A stretch of 64,000 nucleotides of DNA, taken from assembly GCA_017447265.1 (NCBI GenBank), contig JAFSOA010000001.1, forward strand, positions 1 through 64,000, written 5' to 3'. The translations under genes and the position numbers were made by a program. The notes below the pieces were generated by a model. That model ran no database searches. It worked only from the letters and a program-made list of their open reading frames with translations, and was not told where the DNA came from. Source of the DNA: Bacteroidales bacterium (GTDB lineage: Bacteria > Bacteroidota > Bacteroidia > Bacteroidales > UBA932). This document shows positions 45,992-54,764 of this stretch, piece by piece (the first letter of the stretch is position 1; every line of letters starts with the position of its first letter).

Positions 45992-46816
45992 ATGGCTACA
46001 AAAAAGAAGGTAAACAAGATCGACACCCCGATCGACCCGCGCGAGACCTTCGTCTCCCTGCAGAAAAACATGGCCGACACCGATTCGATCGCCATGGAGC
46101 AGAAGCTCCGTACGCTGTATCGTATCCAGCAGACCGACACCAAGATCGACAAGATCTACCTCCTGCGGGGTGAACTCCCCCTCGAAGTGCAGGACCTGGA
46201 AGACGAGATTGCCGGCCTGAACACCCGCATCAACAACACCAAGGCCGAGATCAAGGACATCGAAAAAGCGAATGCCGAGCACAAGCACGTCATCGAGGAA
46301 AGCAAGCATCTGATGGCCAAATACGACGCCCAGCGCGACAACGTGAAGAACAACCGCGAGTACGAGTCCATCTCGAAGGAGATCGAGTACCAGGATCTCG
46401 AGCAGCAGGTGGCCGCCAAGAAGATCCGTGAGAACGAAGCCCTGATCTCCGAGAAGAAGCAGGTGGTCGAGGACGCCCAGAAAGATCTGGCGCTCCGCGA
46501 ATCCGACCTCGTGGAAAAGCAGAAGGAACTCGACACCATCGTCGAAGAGACCGCCAAGGAAGAAGAAGCGCTCCTGAAGGAACGCGAGAGCCTCGTGAAC
46601 CAGATCGACGAGCGTATGATGGTGGCCTACACCAAGGTCCGCGCCAACGCCCACAACAAGCTGGCGGTGGTGACCGTGACCCGTGACGCCTGCGGCGGCT
46701 GCTTCAACAAGATCCCGCCCCAGCGCCGCCTCGACATCGAAGAAAGCAAGAAGATCATCGTCTGCGAGTACTGCGGACGCATCCTGGTCAGCTCCGCTTT
46801 CGAAAACGAGAACTAA
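45992..46816 (+). CDS. Coiled-coil zinc-ribbon protein (C4-type, CT398-like)
   Basis: 274 residues. A long antiparallel coiled coil spans about residues 40-215 (heptad-rich, Glu/Lys/Gln), followed by a C4 zinc ribbon: CGGCF (about 235) and CEYCGR (about 260). This matches the bacterial C4-type zinc-ribbon family (CT398/HP0958-like), one member of which is linked to flagella and RpoN stability in Helicobacter; no flagella genes are seen here and the role in Bacteroidota is unknown. ATG 45992 chosen for the conserved start after the promoter. Confidence 0.82.
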   Translation: MATKKKVNKIDTPIDPRETFVSLQKNMADTDSIAMEQKLRTLYRIQQTDTKIDKIYLLRGELPLEVQDLEDEIAGLNTRINNTKAEIKDIEKANAEHKHVIEESKHLMAKYDAQRDNVKNNREYESISKEIEYQDLEQQVAAKKIRENEALISEKKQVVEDAQKDLALRESDLVEKQKELDTIVEETAKEEEALLKERESLVNQIDERMMVAYTKVRANAHNKLAVVTVTRDACGGCFNKIPPQRRLDIEESKKIIVCEYCGRILVSSAFENEN

Positions 46817-46831
46817 CGACGCCTTCCCGCA

Positions 46832-48292
46832 ATGGCCAAGAGCGACAAACGCCCGCAGCGCGTGAATCTGGACGCGATCGCCGAAGATTTCGGCGGCCGC
46901 AAGCCCCCGCAGGCCATTGATGTGGAGGAAGCCGTCCTCGGCGCCCTGCTGCTGGAACCGGAAGTCGTTCCCGAGGTCCTGGACCAGCTGCAGGCCGACT
47001 GTTTTTACAAGGACATCCACAAAAAGATTTTCGAGGCGATCACCACGCTGTCGAGCCGCAACGACCCGGTCGACATCTTCTCTGTGTCGGACGAGCTGAC
47101 CAAGCGCGGCGAACTCGAAGAGGTGGGCGGCATGGCCTATCTGAGCCAGCTTTCCACCAAGATCGGTGCGGCGGCCCACGTGGAGTACCACACCAAGATC
47201 CTCCTGCAGAAATTTCTGCAGCGCGAGCTGATCTCCATCTCGTACGAGGTGCAGAAAGCCGCCTTCGACGATTCCCTCGCCGTGGACGACCTCATCGACA
47301 CGGCCGAGGAGAAAGTCTTTACCCTGGCCCAGCGCAATGTCCGCAGCGAGACCAAGCCCATCGTTTCGGTAATCAACCGGGCCATCGAGCAGATTGAGAG
47401 CAACCAGCAGCGCGAAGACGGCCTGAGCGGCGTGCCCTCGGGCTATACCGGCATCGACCGCGTGACCTTCGGCTGGCAGGCGGCCGACCTGATCATCTTG
47501 GCGGCCCGTCCGTCCGTCGGTAAGACGGCCTTCGTGCTGACCATGGCCCGCAACATGGTGGTGGACCACAAAGTGCCCGTGGCGATCTTCTCCCTGGAGA
47601 TGCCCGACACCCAGCTCGTCATGCGCCTCATGGTGAGCGAGACCGGCCTGCCCTCCGACAAGCTGCGCGGTGCCAAGAAGATGACGCAGGACGAGTGGGC
47701 CCAGCTCCACGACGGCCTGAACAAGTTGTCGCGCGCCCCGATGTTCATCGACGACACCCCGTCGCTCTCGATCTACGAATTCCGCTCGAAAGCGCGCCGC
47801 CTGGTCAACAAACAGCACGTGAAGCTCATCATCATCGACTACCTGCAGCTGATGACCGGCCCGCCGGAGCTCAAGGGTATGCGCGAGCAGGAGGTGGCTG
47901 CCATCTCCCGTTCGCTGAAAGCCATTGCCAAGGAACTCAACGTGCCCATTATCGCCCTGTCTCAGCTCAACCGTTCCGTGGAGACACGCGGCGGCAACAA
48001 GCGCCCGCAGCTGAGTGACCTGCGCGAGTCGGGCGCCATCGAACAGGATGCCGACATCGTGATGTTCATCCACCGCCCCGAATTCCTGGGCGTGCAGGAC
48101 GACCACGGCTTCCCGGGCGAGACCGACCTGATCATCGCCAAGCACCGCAACGGCGAAGTCTGCGACGTAAAGATGCGCTTCCTTGCCTCCGAGGTGAAGT
48201 TCGTGGACTACAACGACCAGCCTTACGAGCAGGAAAGCGCCTCCTACACGGAATCCCGCATGAACATGTTCCCTGCGAACGAAGATTATTGA
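46832..48292 (+). CDS. dnaB: Replicative DNA helicase
   Basis: Hexameric fork helicase. 486 residues: N-terminal helical domain (IDVEEAVLGALLLEPEVV, about 29), linker, and a RecA-like domain with Walker A RPSVGKTAF (Lys231), Walker B IIIIDYLQLM (about 335) and the ESGAIEQDADIVMFIHRPE segment near 400. No intein. Follows the zinc-ribbon gene by 15 bases; rseC starts one base after its stop. Confidence 0.97.
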   Translation: MAKSDKRPQRVNLDAIAEDFGGRKPPQAIDVEEAVLGALLLEPEVVPEVLDQLQADCFYKDIHKKIFEAITTLSSRNDPVDIFSVSDELTKRGELEEVGGMAYLSQLSTKIGAAAHVEYHTKILLQKFLQRELISISYEVQKAAFDDSLAVDDLIDTAEEKVFTLAQRNVRSETKPIVSVINRAIEQIESNQQREDGLSGVPSGYTGIDRVTFGWQAADLIILAARPSVGKTAFVLTMARNMVVDHKVPVAIFSLEMPDTQLVMRLMVSETGLPSDKLRGAKKMTQDEWAQLHDGLNKLSRAPMFIDDTPSLSIYEFRSKARRLVNKQHVKLIIIDYLQLMTGPPELKGMREQEVAAISRSLKAIAKELNVPIIALSQLNRSVETRGGNKRPQLSDLRESGAIEQDADIVMFIHRPEFLGVQDDHGFPGETDLIIAKHRNGEVCDVKMRFLASEVKFVDYNDQPYEQESASYTESRMNMFPANEDY

Positions 48293-48293
48293 T

Positions 48294-48728
48294 ATGGCCA
48301 AAGAGCGGATAGAGCACGAAGGAAAAGTGGTGTCGGTCGACAAAGACTACATCGCCGTAGAAATCCTCAACAAATCCGCCTGCGCCGCCTGCCACGCCAA
48401 AGGCGTGTGCGGAGCTTCCGACCAAAGCATCAAGGTGGTCGAAGTGGCGCAGGACATCAAGACCCTGACCGAAGACTATCAGGTGGGTGAGACCGTCAAC
48501 GTGGTGATGGCACCCTCCATGGGCACCCAGGCCGTCTGGTTCGCCTATGTGATTCCGCTCATGGTGCTGATGGCCTCGGTCGCTGTGTTCTGGCGCTGCG
48601 GCGCCGGCGAGGTGCTCATGGGCCTCGGCTCCCTGGGCATCGTGGCGCTCTACTACCTGGGCGTCTATTTGTTCCGCAACAAAATCTCCAAAATATTTAC
48701 TTTTTCTATCGAAAAACTAGTTAAATGA
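48294..48728 (+). CDS. rseC: RseC/MucC-family protein (SoxR-reducing system)
   Basis: 144 residues: a cytosolic cysteine cluster CAACHAKGVCG (residues 30-40), then two membrane helices (about 80-97 and 105-122). RseC acts with Rnf-type complexes to reduce SoxR in E. coli; in Bacteroidota it precedes rnfB, as here, with a 4-base ATGA overlap. The cysteines could carry a metal or Fe-S cluster. Role here is inferred from neighbours. Confidence 0.85.
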   Translation: MAKERIEHEGKVVSVDKDYIAVEILNKSACAACHAKGVCGASDQSIKVVEVAQDIKTLTEDYQVGETVNVVMAPSMGTQAVWFAYVIPLMVLMASVAVFWRCGAGEVLMGLGSLGIVALYYLGVYLFRNKISKIFTFSIEKLVK

Positions 48729-49585
48729 CTGGAACAATTCTTTTTACAATTGCTTGTCTGGTAGCCCTCGGGCTGCTGTTCGCAGTTGTGCTCTACTTTG
48801 TGGCGCAAAAGTTCAAAGTAGAGGAGGATCCCCGCATCGCAACGGTGGAATCCATCCTTCCGGGCGCAAACTGCGGCGGCTGCGGCCAGGCCGGCTGCCA
48901 CGCATTCGCCGAGAATGTCGTGAAGGCCCCGGGCATGGAGGGTTTCTTCTGCCCCGTCGGCGGCAACCCGGTGATGACCAAGATCGCCGAGGCGCTGGGC
49001 CGTGCGGTGGAAGAAAAGGCCCCGATGGTGGCGGTGGTCCGCTGCAACGGCACCTTCGCCAACCGTCCCCGGACCAATGAGTACGACGGTTATGCCTCCT
49101 GCAAGGTGATGTCCGCGCTCTACACCGGCGACACCGGCTGCAAGTTCGGCTGCCTGGGCAAGGGCGACTGCGAGGCCGCCTGTAAGTTCGGCGCCATCCA
49201 CGTCGACCCCGAAAAGGGCGTCGCCACGGTGGACGAAGACAAATGCACGGCGTGCGGCGCTTGTGTGAAAGCCTGCCCGAAAGGCATCATCGAGCTGCGC
49301 GCCAAGGGACTCAAGAACAGAAGAGTCACCGTCCTGTGCATGAACAAGGACAAGGGTGCCGTCACCCGCAAGGCCTGCTCCACCGGCTGCATCGGCTGTG
49401 GCAAGTGTGCGAAGACCTGCCCGTTCGGCGCCATCACGGTCGAGAACAACGTGGCCTACATCGACTTCACCAAGTGCAAGTTGTGCCGCAAGTGCGTCGA
49501 AGAGTGCCCGACCCATGCCATCCAGGCTGTGAATTTCCCTCCCAAACCCGTAGTAAATCCCAAGCCCGATGAACAAAACGTTTAA
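48725..49585 (+). CDS. rnfB: Ion-translocating oxidoreductase subunit B (RnfB)
   Basis: Ferredoxin-facing electron entry subunit of Rnf. 286 residues: N-terminal membrane anchor (about 4-27), an Fe-S domain with CGGCGQAGCH (about 50), further cysteine sites at CKFGCLGKGDCEAAC (about 139), and ferredoxin-like 4Fe-4S motifs CTACGACVKACPKG, CIGCGKCAKTCPFG and CKLCRKCVEECPTH. This multi-cluster C-terminus is usual in anaerobes. Overlaps rnfC by 17 bases. Confidence 0.95.
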   Translation: MTGTILFTIACLVALGLLFAVVLYFVAQKFKVEEDPRIATVESILPGANCGGCGQAGCHAFAENVVKAPGMEGFFCPVGGNPVMTKIAEALGRAVEEKAPMVAVVRCNGTFANRPRTNEYDGYASCKVMSALYTGDTGCKFGCLGKGDCEAACKFGAIHVDPEKGVATVDEDKCTACGACVKACPKGIIELRAKGLKNRRVTVLCMNKDKGAVTRKACSTGCIGCGKCAKTCPFGAITVENNVAYIDFTKCKLCRKCVEECPTHAIQAVNFPPKPVVNPKPDEQNV

Positions 49586-50906
49586 GATTGGCGGCGTGCA
49601 TCCGCACGACAGCAAGATATCCTCGACGGCAGCCATCGAGATTTTCCCGGCCATCGAGACGGCCTATGTCTCCATGGCACAGCATCTGGGCGCACCGGCC
49701 ACGCCGATCGTGGCTGCGGGCGACAAGGTGAAGGTAGGCCAGGTGATCGCCGAGCCCTCCGGCTTCATCTCCGGTTATGTACATTCCCCGGTATCGGGCA
49801 CCGTCAAGTCGGTGGGCCCGCGTGCCGACATCGCCGGCAACCTGGTGCCGCATGTCGAAATCACCGTCGAAGGCGACGAGTGGATGGAAAGCATTGATAC
49901 CAGCGACACGATTGTCAGAGATATTCCCTATACCCCCGAAGAGATCCTCGAGAAAGTGAAGAACGCCGGCATCGTGGGTCTGGGCGGTGCTTCTTTCCCG
50001 ACCCATGTGAAACTTGCCCCGCCGAAGGACAAGAAGGCCGAGTGCCTCATCCTGAACGGCACGGAGTGCGAGCCTTTCCTGACCTCCGACGACCGCATCA
50101 TGCGCGAGCGTCCCGAAGAGATTCTCATCGGCGGCGCTATCATGATGAAGGCCCTCGGTGTGACCCGCGGCTATGTGGGTATCGAGGAGAACAAGCCCGA
50201 CGCCATCGCCTCGATGACGAAGGCCGCAGCGGTTTTCCCCGGTATCGAGGTGGTCGTGCTCAAGAAACGCTATCCGCAGGGCGGAGAAAAACAGCTGATT
50301 GACGCGGTTATCAACCGTCAGGTGCCCTCCGGCGCCCTGCCGATCGACACGGGCGCCGTGGTCCAGAACGTCGGTACCTCGCTGGCCGTCTACGAAGCGG
50401 TCCAGAAGAATAAGCCCCTGATCGACAACGTGATCACCGTTACGGGCCGCTGCCTCCCCGTGCAGCACAACTACAAGGTCCGCATCGGTACCCCGGTGTC
50501 GAAGATCCTCGAAGTGGCGGGCGGCCTGCCTGAAAATGCAGCCAAAGTGATCAGCGGCGGTCCCATGATGGGCCGTGCCATCGCCAACCTCGACGCCGCC
50601 ACGGTCAAGGCCAACGGTGCCATCCTCGTCCTGACGGCCGCGGAAACGCGCCGCGCGCCCGAATCGCCCTGCATCCGCTGCGCCAAGTGTGCACAGGCCT
50701 GCCCGATGGGCCTGGAGCCCTGGCTGCTCAACAAACTCAGCCGTGCGGGCGGACGTTACGATGAACTGGAAGCCGAGCGCGTCTTCGACTGCATCGAATG
50801 CGGCTGCTGCAGCTTCACCTGTCCTGCGCACATTCCGTTGCTCGATATGATCCGTCCCGCCAAGGCGGAAGTAATGAAGATCCTGCGTAGCAGACCTAAA
50901 AAGTAG
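49569..50906 (+). CDS. rnfC: Ion-translocating oxidoreductase subunit C (RnfC)
   Basis: Peripheral subunit that reacts with NAD(H). 445 residues with the glycine-rich GLGGASFPTHVK (about 138) of the Nqo1-like FMN/NADH domain and two 4Fe-4S motifs, CIRCAKCAQACPMG (about 369) and CIECGCCSFTCPAH (about 408). It lacks the long C-terminal repeat extension of E. coli RsxC, as in other Bacteroidota. Confidence 0.95.
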   Translation: MNKTFKIGGVHPHDSKISSTAAIEIFPAIETAYVSMAQHLGAPATPIVAAGDKVKVGQVIAEPSGFISGYVHSPVSGTVKSVGPRADIAGNLVPHVEITVEGDEWMESIDTSDTIVRDIPYTPEEILEKVKNAGIVGLGGASFPTHVKLAPPKDKKAECLILNGTECEPFLTSDDRIMRERPEEILIGGAIMMKALGVTRGYVGIEENKPDAIASMTKAAAVFPGIEVVVLKKRYPQGGEKQLIDAVINRQVPSGALPIDTGAVVQNVGTSLAVYEAVQKNKPLIDNVITVTGRCLPVQHNYKVRIGTPVSKILEVAGGLPENAAKVISGGPMMGRAIANLDAATVKANGAILVLTAAETRRAPESPCIRCAKCAQACPMGLEPWLLNKLSRAGGRYDELEAERVFDCIECGCCSFTCPAHIPLLDMIRPAKAEVMKILRSRPKK

Positions 50907-50912
50907 AAGACT

Positions 50913-51908
50913 ATGGACAAACTCATTGTATCTCCTTCTCCCCACACCCACGGCCCGGAGAGCACACAGACGATCATGCGCGACGTGCTCATCGCCCTGG
51001 CGCCCGCCATGCTGGTGTCCATCCTTGCCAGCGGCTGGTCGGTGCTGATGCTGATCCTGGTGGGGGCGGCAGCCTGCGTGCTGACGGAATTCCTGATTCA
51101 GAAATATCTGCTCAAGCGCCCCGTGACGGTCAGCGACCTGTCGGCCGTCGTAACGGGCTGTCTGCTTGCGCTCAACCTTCCGCCGAACTCCCCCTGGTGG
51201 CTCATCGTCGTGGGCTCCGTCGTGGCGATCGGCGTGGCCAAAATGACTTTCGGTGGTCTGGGCCAGAACATTTTCAACCCGGCGCTGGTGGGCCGCGTGT
51301 TCCTGCTGGTCTCCTTCCCGGTGCTGATGACGAGCTGGACCGACTCCGGTTCGCTCTTCGGCCTGGTCGACGCCTTCTCCGGTGCAACGCCCCTGGGCGC
51401 TGTGAAGGAGGGTCTCAAAAACGGCATGACCCTTTCTGAAATGAAGGTCGACGACCTGTCTTTCACCCAGCAGTTCTTCTTCAACATGGGCGGTTCGGCC
51501 GGTGAGTTCTCCGCGATCGCACTGATCCTGGGCTTCATCTACCTGCTCTGCCGCCGCGTGATCAAGGCCACCATCCCGGTGACCATCCTCTGCACGGTCT
51601 TCGTCCTGTCGGGCATCTTCTGGCTGGCCAACCCCGAGCGCTTCACCAACCCGTTGTTCAACGTGTTCACGGGCGGTCTGCTCCTGGGTGCCATCTTCAT
51701 GGCCACCGACTACGTGACCTCGCCGATGACGACGAAGGGCCAGATCATCTTCGGTATCGGCATCGGTGTCATCACGGTGTTCGTCCGTTACTTCGGTTCC
51801 TATCCGGAAGGTGTGTCGTTCGCGATCCTGATCATGAACTGCACCGTTCCGCTGCTCAACAAATATTGCAAACCGCGCCGGTTTGGGGAGGTCAGGAAAA
51901 ATGGCTAA
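50913..51908 (+). CDS. rnfD: Ion-translocating oxidoreductase subunit D (RnfD)
   Basis: Membrane subunit with covalent flavin. 331 residues, about nine membrane segments; the FMN-attachment threonine is in FSGATPLGAV (about residue 155). The family segment FGGLGQNIFNPALVGRVFL is at about 112. Overlaps rnfG by 8 bases; GGAGGT near its 3' end forms a ribosome site for rnfG. Confidence 0.95.
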   Translation: MDKLIVSPSPHTHGPESTQTIMRDVLIALAPAMLVSILASGWSVLMLILVGAAACVLTEFLIQKYLLKRPVTVSDLSAVVTGCLLALNLPPNSPWWLIVVGSVVAIGVAKMTFGGLGQNIFNPALVGRVFLLVSFPVLMTSWTDSGSLFGLVDAFSGATPLGAVKEGLKNGMTLSEMKVDDLSFTQQFFFNMGGSAGEFSAIALILGFIYLLCRRVIKATIPVTILCTVFVLSGIFWLANPERFTNPLFNVFTGGLLLGAIFMATDYVTSPMTTKGQIIFGIGIGVITVFVRYFGSYPEGVSFAILIMNCTVPLLNKYCKPRRFGEVRKNG

Positions 51909-52473
51909 AAAATCTACATTCGGCAACATGGTGCTGGTGCTGTCCGGCATCTGCCTGGTCTGCTCGGCCCTGCTGGGCACCGTCTATGCGGTGACCAAGG
52001 CGCCGATCGAGGCTTCCGAGCTGGCCAAGGTCAACGCGGCCATCGCGGCCGTGACGCCGGCTTTCGACAACGTGCCCTCGGAAGAGGTCCGCACGGTGGA
52101 CGGCGGCCAGATCTATACCTCGCGCAGCGGCGACGAGGTCGTGGGTTACGCCATCAAGGTGAGCGTCGGTGGCTTCGGCGGCCCGCTCCAGATGATGGTG
52201 GGCTTCACGCCCGACGGTACCGTCTATAACACGTCCGTCATCTCTCATTCCGAGACCCCGGGCCTCGGTGCGAAGATCGTCGACGAGACCTGTGCGCCGC
52301 GCGAACAGGTGAAGGGCAAGAATCCGGCGAGCGCCAGACTGGCCGTCAAGGCGGACAACGGCGAGATCGACGCCATCACGGCCTCGACCATCACCTCCCG
52401 CGCTTTCCTCAAGGGCGTGAATGCGGCCTATGAGGTATTCAAGAACAACTGCATGGCAGACACCCAAAAATAG
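51901..52473 (+). CDS. rnfG: Ion-translocating oxidoreductase subunit G (RnfG)
   Basis: Membrane-anchored periplasmic subunit with covalent FMN. 190 residues: one membrane helix (about 9-30), then the FMN-binding domain; the flavin-linked threonine lies in ITASTITSRAF (about 161), a variant of the SGAT motif. ATG 51901 is preferred over an in-frame ATG at 51883 because GGAGGT (51887-51892) precedes it at 8 bases. Confidence 0.93.
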   Translation: MAKKSTFGNMVLVLSGICLVCSALLGTVYAVTKAPIEASELAKVNAAIAAVTPAFDNVPSEEVRTVDGGQIYTSRSGDEVVGYAIKVSVGGFGGPLQMMVGFTPDGTVYNTSVISHSETPGLGAKIVDETCAPREQVKGKNPASARLAVKADNGEIDAITASTITSRAFLKGVNAAYEVFKNNCMADTQK

Positions 52474-52479
52474 GAAGAC

Positions 52480-53073
52480 ATGAGCCAGAATAGCAAATTA
52501 CAATTGATCGTCGACGGCATCGTCAAGAACAATCCGACGTTCGTGCTCGTCCTGGGTATGTGCCCGACACTGGGTACCACCACTTCCGCCATCAACGGCC
52601 TGGGCATGGGTCTGGCTACGATGATCGTGCTGATCCTGTCCAATATCACGATTTCGGCCATCTCCGGCATCATCCCCGACAAGGTGCGCATCCCGTGCTA
52701 CATCGTGGTGATCGCTTCGTTCGTGACCATCGTGCAGTTGCTGCTGCAGGCCTATGTCCCCGTGCTGTATGATTCGCTGGGCATCTTCCTGCCGCTGATC
52801 GTGGTGAACTGCATCATCCTCGGCCGCGCCGAGGCCTTTGCCAACAAGAATTCGGTGGGTGACTCCGCCCTCGACGGCATCGGCATCGGCCTGGGCTTCA
52901 CCATCGCGCTGACCTGCGTCGGCCTGGTGCGTGAGATCCTGGGCAGCGGTTCTGCTTTCGGCTGGAAGTTCATGGCCGGCGACGGCATGCTGGCCTTCGT
53001 GCTGGCACCGGGCGCCTTCATCGTGCTGGCCTACCTGATGGTTATTTTCAGAAAACTCACTAAACAGGCTTAA
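52480..53073 (+). CDS. rnfE: Ion-translocating oxidoreductase subunit E (RnfE)
   Basis: Integral membrane subunit, 197 residues, six helices. [20 protein letters not shown] (about 14) and the half-channel segment [20 protein letters not shown] (about 100) place it in the RnfA/RnfE/NqrD/NqrE group; a conserved cysteine in each inverted half can hold an Fe-S cluster in the membrane. Pairs with RnfA. Confidence 0.95.
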   Translation: MSQNSKLQLIVDGIVKNNPTFVLVLGMCPTLGTTTSAINGLGMGLATMIVLILSNITISAISGIIPDKVRIPCYIVVIASFVTIVQLLLQAYVPVLYDSLGIFLPLIVVNCIILGRAEAFANKNSVGDSALDGIGIGLGFTIALTCVGLVREILGSGSAFGWKFMAGDGMLAFVLAPGAFIVLAYLMVIFRKLTKQA

Positions 53074-53075
53074 CT

Positions 53076-53681
53076 ATGGAAATCATTCTGATATTTGTTT
53101 CGGCGATTTTCGTCAACAACGTCGTCCTGAGCCAGTTCCTGGGTATCTGCCCCTTCCTGGGCGTGTCCAAGAAAGTGGGTACGGCCGTGGGCATGACGGC
53201 TGCGGTCACTTTTGTGATCGCCATCGCCACGCTGGTTACCTTCCTGCTGCAGAAATATGTGCTTGTGCCGCTGCAGCTCGAGTTCCTGCAGACCGTGAGT
53301 TTCATCCTGGTCATCGCCTCGCTCGTGCAGATGGTCGAGATCATCATCAAGAAGATCAGCCCGTCGCTCTACCAGGCGCTGGGCATCTTCCTGCCGCTGA
53401 TCACCACCAACTGCGTGGTCCTGGGCGTCGCCATCCAGGTGGTGAGCAACGAGTATAACTTCGGCTTTGCCGAGGGTGCCCGCATGCTGGGCCTCGGCGA
53501 GGCCATGCTCTTCGCCATCGCCACGGCCATCGGTTACGGTCTGGCGCTGATCCTGTTTGCGGGTATCCGCGAGCAGCTGGAGCTGAGCAATGTGCCCAAG
53601 GCATTCAAGGGTGTTCCCATCGCCCTGCTGACGGCCGGTATCATGGCACTCGCCTTCATGGGCTTCTCGGGTCTGGTGTAA
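53076..53681 (+). CDS. rnfA: Ion-translocating oxidoreductase subunit A (RnfA)
   Basis: Membrane partner of RnfE, 201 residues, six helices. [20 protein letters not shown] (about 12) and [17 protein letters not shown] (about 104) each carry the conserved cysteine. It starts 2 bases after rnfE and its stop overlaps the start of the following TPR gene by one base. Confidence 0.95.
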   Translation: MEIILIFVSAIFVNNVVLSQFLGICPFLGVSKKVGTAVGMTAAVTFVIAIATLVTFLLQKYVLVPLQLEFLQTVSFILVIASLVQMVEIIIKKISPSLYQALGIFLPLITTNCVVLGVAIQVVSNEYNFGFAEGARMLGLGEAMLFAIATAIGYGLALILFAGIREQLELSNVPKAFKGVPIALLTAGIMALAFMGFSGLV

Positions 53682-53965
53682 TGAACCGCCGACAGCCTAC
53701 CCTCGTCGAGATTGAGGCGCTTCTTCGGGCCGGTGAGCTCGAGGAGGCGCATCAGTCTTTGTGTGCCTATGTGAAACAGTCGCCGGGCGACGCGCAGGGC
53801 TGGTATCTGCTGGGCAATCTCTATCGCCGGCAGCAGCTCTGGGGCGACGCCATCAACGCGCTGGGCAAGGCCAAGATGCTCGACCCCGAAGGCCCCGCCG
53901 ACGCCGCCATCGAGTCGATCTACCACATCCTCCACTTCGTCAACAAAGATTTGATGAATCCGTAG
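53681..53965 (+). CDS. Small TPR-like protein
   Basis: 94 residues with two tetratricopeptide-like helix pairs (LLRAGELEEAHQSLCAYV and AQGWYLLGNLYRRQQLWGDA). No signal peptide. It is coupled to rnfA by a TAATG overlap, which suggests joint expression; whether it assists Rnf assembly is unknown. A palindromic repeat follows 5 bases after its stop. Confidence 0.75.
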   Translation: MNRRQPTLVEIEALLRAGELEEAHQSLCAYVKQSPGDAQGWYLLGNLYRRQQLWGDAINALGKAKMLDPEGPADAAIESIYHILHFVNKDLMNP

Positions 53966-53970
53966 GACCC

Positions 53971-53996
53971 CGTCATGCCGGGCTTGACCCGGCATC
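53971..53996 (+). repeat. REP-like palindromic repeat, copy 1
   Basis: CGTC followed by ATGCCGGG (53975-53982), loop CTTGA, CCCGGCAT (53988-53995). Matches copy 2 at 62407-62432 at 24 of 26 positions; the two differences form a compensatory base pair (G-C here, T-A there). Confidence 0.8.
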
Positions 53997-54002
53997 TCAA
54001 CA

Positions 54003-54036
54003 AAAAAACTCACTGCCGAATGACAGTGAGTTTTTT
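54003..54036. terminator. Terminator between TPR gene and tRNA-Pro
   Basis: AAAAAACTCACTG (54003-54015) and its exact complement (54024-54036), 8-base loop. The same 13-base stem recurs after glyA at 56064. Confidence 0.88.
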
Positions 54037-54045
54037 GATGAAATG

Positions 54046-54119
54046 TCGGGAAGAGGTGACTCGAACACCCGACCTCTGCGTCCCGAACGCAGCGCGCTAG
54101 CCAACTGCGCCACTTCCCG
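54046..54119 (-). tRNA. tRNA-Pro (anticodon CGG)
   Basis: On the minus strand: 7-bp acceptor CGGGAAG/CTTCCCG, D-arm GCGC, anticodon stem CTGCG/CGCAG with loop TTCGGGA (anticodon CGG), T-arm GGGTG-TTCGAGT-CACCT with one G-U pair, discriminator A. 74 bases including the discriminator; CCA is not encoded. A 13-bp-stem terminator follows 9 bases downstream. Confidence 0.95.
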
Positions 54120-54152
54120 AGGTCCCGAATTGGGACTGCAAAGATAGTAAAA

Positions 54153-54686
54153 TTATTTAAGATTGTTCAAAATAATGTTCCAAAGCACGATCCCGATCGA
54201 AACCGACACATTGAGAGAGTGTTTGGTGCCGTATTGCGGAATCTCCAGGCAGGCGTCGGAAGCGTCGACGACTTCCTGTGCCACGCCCTTTACTTCGTTG
54301 CCGAACACCAGTGCGTAGCGGCGGCCCGGCTCGGGCCGGAAGTCCTGCAGCTGGGTGGCCTGCTCGGCCTGTTCCACGCTGACGATGGTGTAGCCCTCTT
54401 CGCGCAAGCGTGCGACGGCGGCCAGCGCCGTGTCGTGGTACTCCCAGTCCACGCTGAACTCGGCACCCAGGGCTGCCTTGTGGATTTCCGGGGTGGGCGG
54501 GGTGGACGTGATGCCGCAGAGGCAGATCCGGCCGATGCGGAAGGCGTCGCAGGTGCGGAAGGCGGAGCCGACATTGTGCTGGCTGCGCACATTGTCGAGC
54601 ACCAGCGCGAAGGGCGCTTTCTCGGCTTCCTTGAACTGATCGATACTGATTCGCCCCAGTTCGCTGTTTAAGCGTTTTCTGAACAT
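54153..54686 (-). CDS. SpoU/TrmH-family RNA 2'-O-methyltransferase
   Basis: SPOUT methyltransferase of 177 residues with the three motifs: [19 protein letters not shown] (about 31, catalytic Asn and Arg), [11 protein letters not shown] (about 124) and [21 protein letters not shown] (about 149). No extra N-terminal substrate domain, so the RNA target (tRNA or rRNA) cannot be told from sequence. Divergent from glyA, 78 bases between starts. Confidence 0.88.
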   Translation of the reverse strand: MFRKRLNSELGRISIDQFKEAEKAPFALVLDNVRSQHNVGSAFRTCDAFRIGRICLCGITSTPPTPEIHKAALGAEFSVDWEYHDTALAAVARLREEGYTIVSVEQAEQATQLQDFRPEPGRRYALVFGNEVKGVAQEVVDASDACLEIPQYGTKHSLNVSVSIGIVLWNIILNNLK

Positions 54687-54706
54687 TTATTCCTCGATTG
54701 GCGTGA

Positions 54707-54733
54707 CAAATATAGGAATTTGTTTTATCTTTG
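54707..54733. promoter_or_regulatory. Divergent promoters: SpoU gene (-) and glyA (+)
   Basis: Minus strand TATATTTG at 54714-54707, with TTTA about 20 bases upstream. Plus strand TATCTTTG at 54726-54733; its -33 box is weak. The two -7 boxes are only 11 bases apart, so the promoters should interfere. Confidence 0.6.
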
Positions 54734-54764
54734 TAAATCTATACCTGATACAACCCATAATCTT

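Noticed and set aside
45977-48343. 788-codon open frame antisense to the zinc-ribbon gene and dnaB
   Set aside because: Spans two real genes on the opposite strand and shows no protein family.
53534-54013. Open frames around the palindromic repeat giving peptides such as GQARHDG
   Set aside because: These come from translating the repeat itself in intergenic DNA, not from genes.
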